From Peronospora farinosa (taxonomy: Eukaryota; Oomycota; Peronosporomycetes; Peronosporales; Peronosporaceae), in NCBI GenBank assembly GCA_947646735.1, contig CANTFK010000557.1, positions 1-10,748 of the forward strand: a stretch of 10,748 bases of DNA, written 5' to 3'. The notes under the pieces were generated by a model. It saw nothing but the letters and a program-made list of their open reading frames with translations, ran no database searches and was not told the origin of the DNA. This document shows positions 7,715 to 10,748 of the stretch, one piece after another. The translations under genes were made by a program, and so were the position numbers. Position 1 is the stretch's first letter. Each line of letters opens with the position of its first letter.

Positions 7715-8755
7715 TCAACGACGACGCTGACGCTCGCGACGATTAAAACCTCCACTACCAAACGCATTGCCTCCAGCCGGTGCGGCACCTCCAAACCCAG
7801 GCTGGCCACCGGTGAATCCGTTGTTGCCAGTCGGACCGAAGTTCCCCCTTGCACCCTGCCCACCAATTCCACCAAACGCGTTCCTACCTTGCGCGCCGAA
7901 TCGCGTCTGTTGCCCGAAGCCGCCCGCACCATTCCCATTGAAGCCGTTCACACCATTTCCGTTGAAGCCGCCCATGCCAGCACCAGCTCCACCAAACATA
8001 CCACCACCGAAACCAGGCATCTGATTGCCACCACCGAAGCCGCCACCGATGGTGCCCGTAGGATTTCCACCAAACCCGCCGGTGTTTGTAGGGAATCCAC
8101 CAGAAGCACCTGAGGCACTCAGTCCAGCTCCAACTGGGTTGTTGGCATTTCCGAAGCCTGCTGTCGATGGGACCCCGGTTATGCCTGCGTCACCAGACTG
8201 AGGAATGGCTGCGGCAGCTCCTGGCTGTTGTGCTGGAGATGGATCTGCACTGGAAACGTTCGTTGGTGCCGGCGTGGCCCTTGATCCTCGGGTTACCGTA
8301 GGTGCAGGGGTTGCCACTGGACGTCCATTTGCAGTCGTCGGAGCTGGCGTGACAGCTGCAGATCCCAGTGCCACGTTAGTCCCTGCGGCAACGACATTGT
8401 TCGAAGCGGCATTAATGGAGGCGACATTGGTAGAAGCGACATTGGTAGAGGCGACATTGGTGGTGGAGTCAACGACGGCAGTGTTGGAGCCAGCTACCAC
8501 TGTGGACGGGATGCTGACGGGAACAGGAATGAAATGCGGCACCTCCACAGGCACGGGAATAGCGATTTTCTTGATTTTCTTGACTTTCTTGACATGGAGG
8601 TGGTGGCCCTTCATGCTTTCCTCGGTATTTTCTTTGACCGTGAGTATATCTGCGTTCATACGCAGGCCACGAAGTGCAGGTGCATTTGGTGCACTCTCTG
8701 CTGCAATGAAAGCACCTACCGCCATGATTGTCGCGAAGGTAGTGGCAGGTTTCAT
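7715..8755 (-). CDS. Copy F, secreted glycine-rich protein with RGLR motif, 346 aa (type 2)
   Basis: Intact type 2 copy, sister of D (T5, E20, S21, N34, L38, M48, I114, R291). Its own changes fall in the charged block and hinge: HHHH becomes HHLH (L53), the third VKK is IKK (I61), and T193, G200 and S213 occur before the glycine-rich domain. RGLR, repeats and the basic tail are kept. As in D the upstream codon is CAA, leaving an open 60-codon extension to 8935. I reject it because the initiator at 8805-8818 lies inside it and the extension has no signal peptide at its front. Secreted; function not recognised. Confidence 0.88.
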   Translation of the reverse strand: MKPATTFATIMAVGAFIAAESAPNAPALRGLRMNADILTVKENTEESMKGHHLHVKKVKKIKKIAIPVPVEVPHFIPVPVSIPSTVVAGSNTAVVDSTTNVASTNVASTNVASINAASNNVVAAGTNVALGSAAVTPAPTTANGRPVATPAPTVTRGSRATPAPTNVSSADPSPAQQPGAAAAIPQSGDAGITGVPSTAGFGNANNPVGAGLSASGASGGFPTNTGGFGGNPTGTIGGGFGGGNQMPGFGGGMFGGAGAGMGGFNGNGVNGFNGNGAGGFGQQTRFGAQGRNAFGGIGGQGARGNFGPTGNNGFTGGQPGFGGAAPAGGNAFGSGGFNRRERQRRR

Positions 8756-9437
8756 GGGGAATTGGAAGACGGTGGTGGTGGTGGAAGGCTGGTTTGTTGT
8801 TCGCAAATTGGTAAATGGACTCAGTGTTGTGAGTTGTAATGTTGCACCAGAGACTTCCCCGTCACGACACTTCGATTTGCTGAAGATGCTCGAAGTGGGA
8901 GGTAAAGTGATAGCGAGAGATGACAGCTTAGACATGATGGAGAAGTGGTAACACTTTTGACCAAGTGATTGAGAGTGAGATATTTGCTACATTAAACGCG
9001 CTCTGACAACGTATGAAGGCCATAGCATCTGTACCAAGAAGAAGTACCTGAAAATAGTCGCGACAAATGTAATAATGGATCGCTTTTGAAGGACTGCTAG
9101 CATGTTTCAATTGCTCATCGAAGATAGAATTTTCCGAGGTTGTATGAGACTCGTCACTTACGTGTTTGTCGTTTGTTCTTACTCCTTCATGATTTCGCAT
9201 AGCATTGTGGTATGTGGCACGCGGTGCAGAACGCTGGTTCCGTAAATAAGGTTGCTGCTACCGCGTAGATTTTGGTACAATGCATTCTTCTGCTACTGCA
9301 ATAACATGTTATACTGTAAAGTAACCTCACAGATATGGTGTGCAGTTGTATTCGAGAGATGAACATTACAATTTGCTATCTACATGACCAACAAAACAAA
9401 CAAACAGCAGTTGAAGCTGGATTGTACCTCTCACTCA
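8756..9437. other. Spacer between copies G (3' end) and F (5' end)
   Basis: This 682-bp spacer has a minus-strand frame at 8928-9200 open for 90 codons, lengthened like that next to D by the gcgctctg variant near 8997. It shares agcgagagatg (near 8913) only with the region upstream of G. The 9 bases deleted in the D-E spacer are present. No supported gene and no clear polyadenylation signal. Confidence 0.8.
8805..8818 (-). promoter_or_regulatory. Oomycete-type initiator upstream of copy F (variant)
   Basis: The minus strand reads CCATTTACCAATTT. The C to T change relative to copies A to E falls at a Y position, so the match to the consensus is no worse. The same variant is found only upstream of copy G. 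Confidence 0.65.
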
Positions 9438-10479
9438 TCAACGACGACGCTGACGCTCGCGACGATTAAAACCTCCACTACCAAACGCATTGCCACCAGC
9501 CGGTGCGGCACCTCCAAACCCAGGCTGGCCACCGGTGAATCCGTTGTTGCCAGTCGGACCGAAGTTCCCCCTTGCACCCTGCCCACCAATTCCACCAAAC
9601 GCGTTCCCACCTTGCGCGCCGAATCGCGTCTGTTGCCCGAAGCCGCCCGCACCATTCCCATTGAAGCCGTTCACACCATTTCCGTTGAAGCCGCCCATGC
9701 CAGCACCAGCTCCACCAAACATACCACCACCGAAACCAGGCATCTGATTGCCACCACCGAAGCCGCCACCGATGGTGCCCGTAGGATTTCCACCAAACCC
9801 GCCGGTGTTTGTAGGGAATCCGCCAGAAGCACCTGAGGCACCCAGTCCAGCTCCAACTGGGTTGTTGGCATTTCCGAAGCTTGCTGTCGATGGGACCCCG
9901 GCTATGCCTGCGTCACCAGACTGAGGAATGGCTGCGGCAGCTCCTGGCTGTTGTGCTGGAGATGGATCTGCACTGGAAACGTTCGTTGGTGCCGGCGTGG
10001 CCCTTGATCCTCGGGTTACCGTAGGTGCAGGGGTTGCCACTGGACGTCCATTTGCAGTCGTCGGAGCTGGCGTGACAGCTGCAGATCCCAGTGCCACGTT
10101 AGTCCCTGCGGCAACGACATTGTTCGAAGCGGCATTGGTAGAGGCGACATTGGTAGAAGCGACATTGGTAGAGGCGACATTGGTGGTGGAGTCAACGACG
10201 GCAGTGTTGGAGCCAGCTACCACTGTGGACGGGATGCTGACGGGAACAGGAATGAAATGCGGCACCTCCACAGGCACGGGAATAGCGATTTTTCTTGACT
10301 TTCTTGACTTTCTTGACATGGTGGTGGTGGCCCTTCATGCTTTCCTCGGTATTTTCTTTGACCGTGAGTATATCTGCGTTCATACGCAGGCCACGAAGTG
10401 CAGGTGCATTTGGTGCACTCTCTGCTGCAATGAAAGCACCTACCGCCATGATTGTCGCGAAGGTAGTGGCAGGTTTCAT
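9438..10479 (-). pseudogene. Copy G, frameshifted mosaic copy of the secreted glycine-rich protein gene
   Basis: The gene is 1,042 bp. The T run that is TTTT in other copies is TTTTT at 10289-10293, just after the VKK repeats. From MKPA the product keeps the signal peptide, RGLR, His4 and VKK3, then shifts frame after residue 63 and stops at 95 aa (stop near 10192). The correct frame is open from 10319 down to 9438, so the rest of the gene is undamaged. The N-terminal codons and promoter are type 2 (T5, E20, S21, N34, L38, M48), but the body is type 1-like (T114, G291). The switch falls between about 10136 and 10337. This may be a real lesion after gene conversion, or a homopolymer sequencing error. 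Confidence 0.85.
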
Positions 10480-10748
10480 GGGGAATTTGAAGACGGTGGT
10501 GGTGGTGGAAGGCTGGTTTGTTGTTTGCAAATTGGTAAATGGACTCAGTGTTGTGAGTTGTAATGTTGCACCAGAGACTTCCCCGTCACGACACTTCGAT
10601 TTGCTGAAGATGCTCGGAAGTGGGAGGTAAAGTGATAGCGAGAGATGACAGCTTAGACATGATGGAGAAGCGGTAACACTTTTGACCAAGTGATTGAGAG
10701 TGAGATATTTGCTACATTAAACGCGCTCTGACAACGTATGAAGGCCAT
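10480..10748. other. Partial spacer upstream of copy G (window edge)
   Basis: Contains the leader, initiator and proximal promoter of G and ends inside the spacer, so the array probably continues to the right. An extra base at tcggaagtggg (near 10615) shifts the frame of the upstream extension seen in D and F, further evidence that this extension is not coding. The gcgctctg variant marks it as type 2. Confidence 0.8.
10529..10542 (-). promoter_or_regulatory. Oomycete-type initiator upstream of copy G (variant)
   Basis: CCATTTACCAATTT on the minus strand, the same variant as upstream of F and about 50 bp from the ATG. Position and sequence indicate an intact core promoter on a gene whose frame is broken. 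Confidence 0.65.

Larger units (their letters stand above)
1..10748 (-). repeat. Tandem array of ~1,725-bp gene-plus-spacer units
   Basis: The whole window is one direct repeat. Equivalent ATGs fall at 142, 1867, 3592, 5316, 7030, 8755 and 10479, so the period is 1714-1725 bp. About 6.2 units are present and neither end of the array is reached. Genes and spacers both align base for base with scattered substitutions and very few indels. The shorter D-to-E period comes mainly from a 9-bp deletion near 5589 plus single-base differences. All units point the same way (transcription right to left), as expected from unequal crossing-over or replication slippage. Confidence 0.98.

Noticed and set aside
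8928..9200. Unspliced 69-90 codon minus-strand frame in the spacers as a real gene
   Set aside because: Start lost or altered in the A-B spacer, frame broken in the E-F spacer, length changed by a single base between types, no recognisable domain. Kept only as a possible spliced element in the findings.
1..10748. Mobile element, satellite DNA or bacterial repeat-system explanation for the 1,725-bp period
   Set aside because: No transposase or reverse transcriptase frame, no inverted repeats or LTRs seen, and every unit carries a promoter-like element and a signal-peptide gene, so it is a tandem gene array.

Overview
The window is one continuous head-to-tail tandem array. A unit of about 1,725 bp recurs with ATG positions at 142, 1867, 3592, 5316, 7030, 8755 and 10479 (spacings 1725, 1725, 1724, 1714, 1725, 1724). 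Every unit carries one minus-strand gene of about 1,041 bp and a spacer of about 680 bp. I call the copies A to G from left to right. A is cut by the left window edge, and only the upstream part of the spacer beyond G is present. No rRNA, tRNA, transposon, CRISPR or bacterial operon signal was seen.

The window most likely comes from an oomycete (water mould), Phytophthora-like. About 50 bp upstream of each predicted ATG lies a close match to the oomycete transcription initiator (CATTYYNCAWTTT-type core), followed by a short CCA-rich leader. The product has a eukaryotic secretory signal, an RGLR motif soon after the predicted cleavage site and TPAPT mucin-like repeats, which also fits. The species cannot be fixed from the sequence.

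The full-length product is 346 aa and has no cysteine. In order it has a signal peptide (about 1-21), RGLR (29-32), an acidic KENTEES stretch, His4 (51-54), three VKK repeats (55-63), a Pro/Val strand-like block (64-87), VASTN repeats (about 97-120), TPAPT repeats (136-165), a long Gly/Phe/Asn low-complexity domain (about 201-337) and a basic tail RRERQRRR. I do not recognise a named family. It resembles secreted glycine-rich structural or adhesive proteins and, more loosely, RxLR-type secreted proteins.

B, D, E and F have intact frames. C has a 1-bp insertion before the glycine-rich domain and G has a 1-bp insertion just after the VKK repeats. A has two compensating indels that rewrite only the segment holding RGLR. 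Two sequence types occur (type 1: B, C, E; type 2: D, F and the 5' part of G). C-D and E-F look like a duplicated 3.44-kb dimer, and G is a type 2/type 1 mosaic. Spacers are about as conserved as genes, so recent amplification or concerted evolution explains the similarity better than selection on the protein alone. The array could supply high dosage of one secreted protein while damaged copies accumulate.
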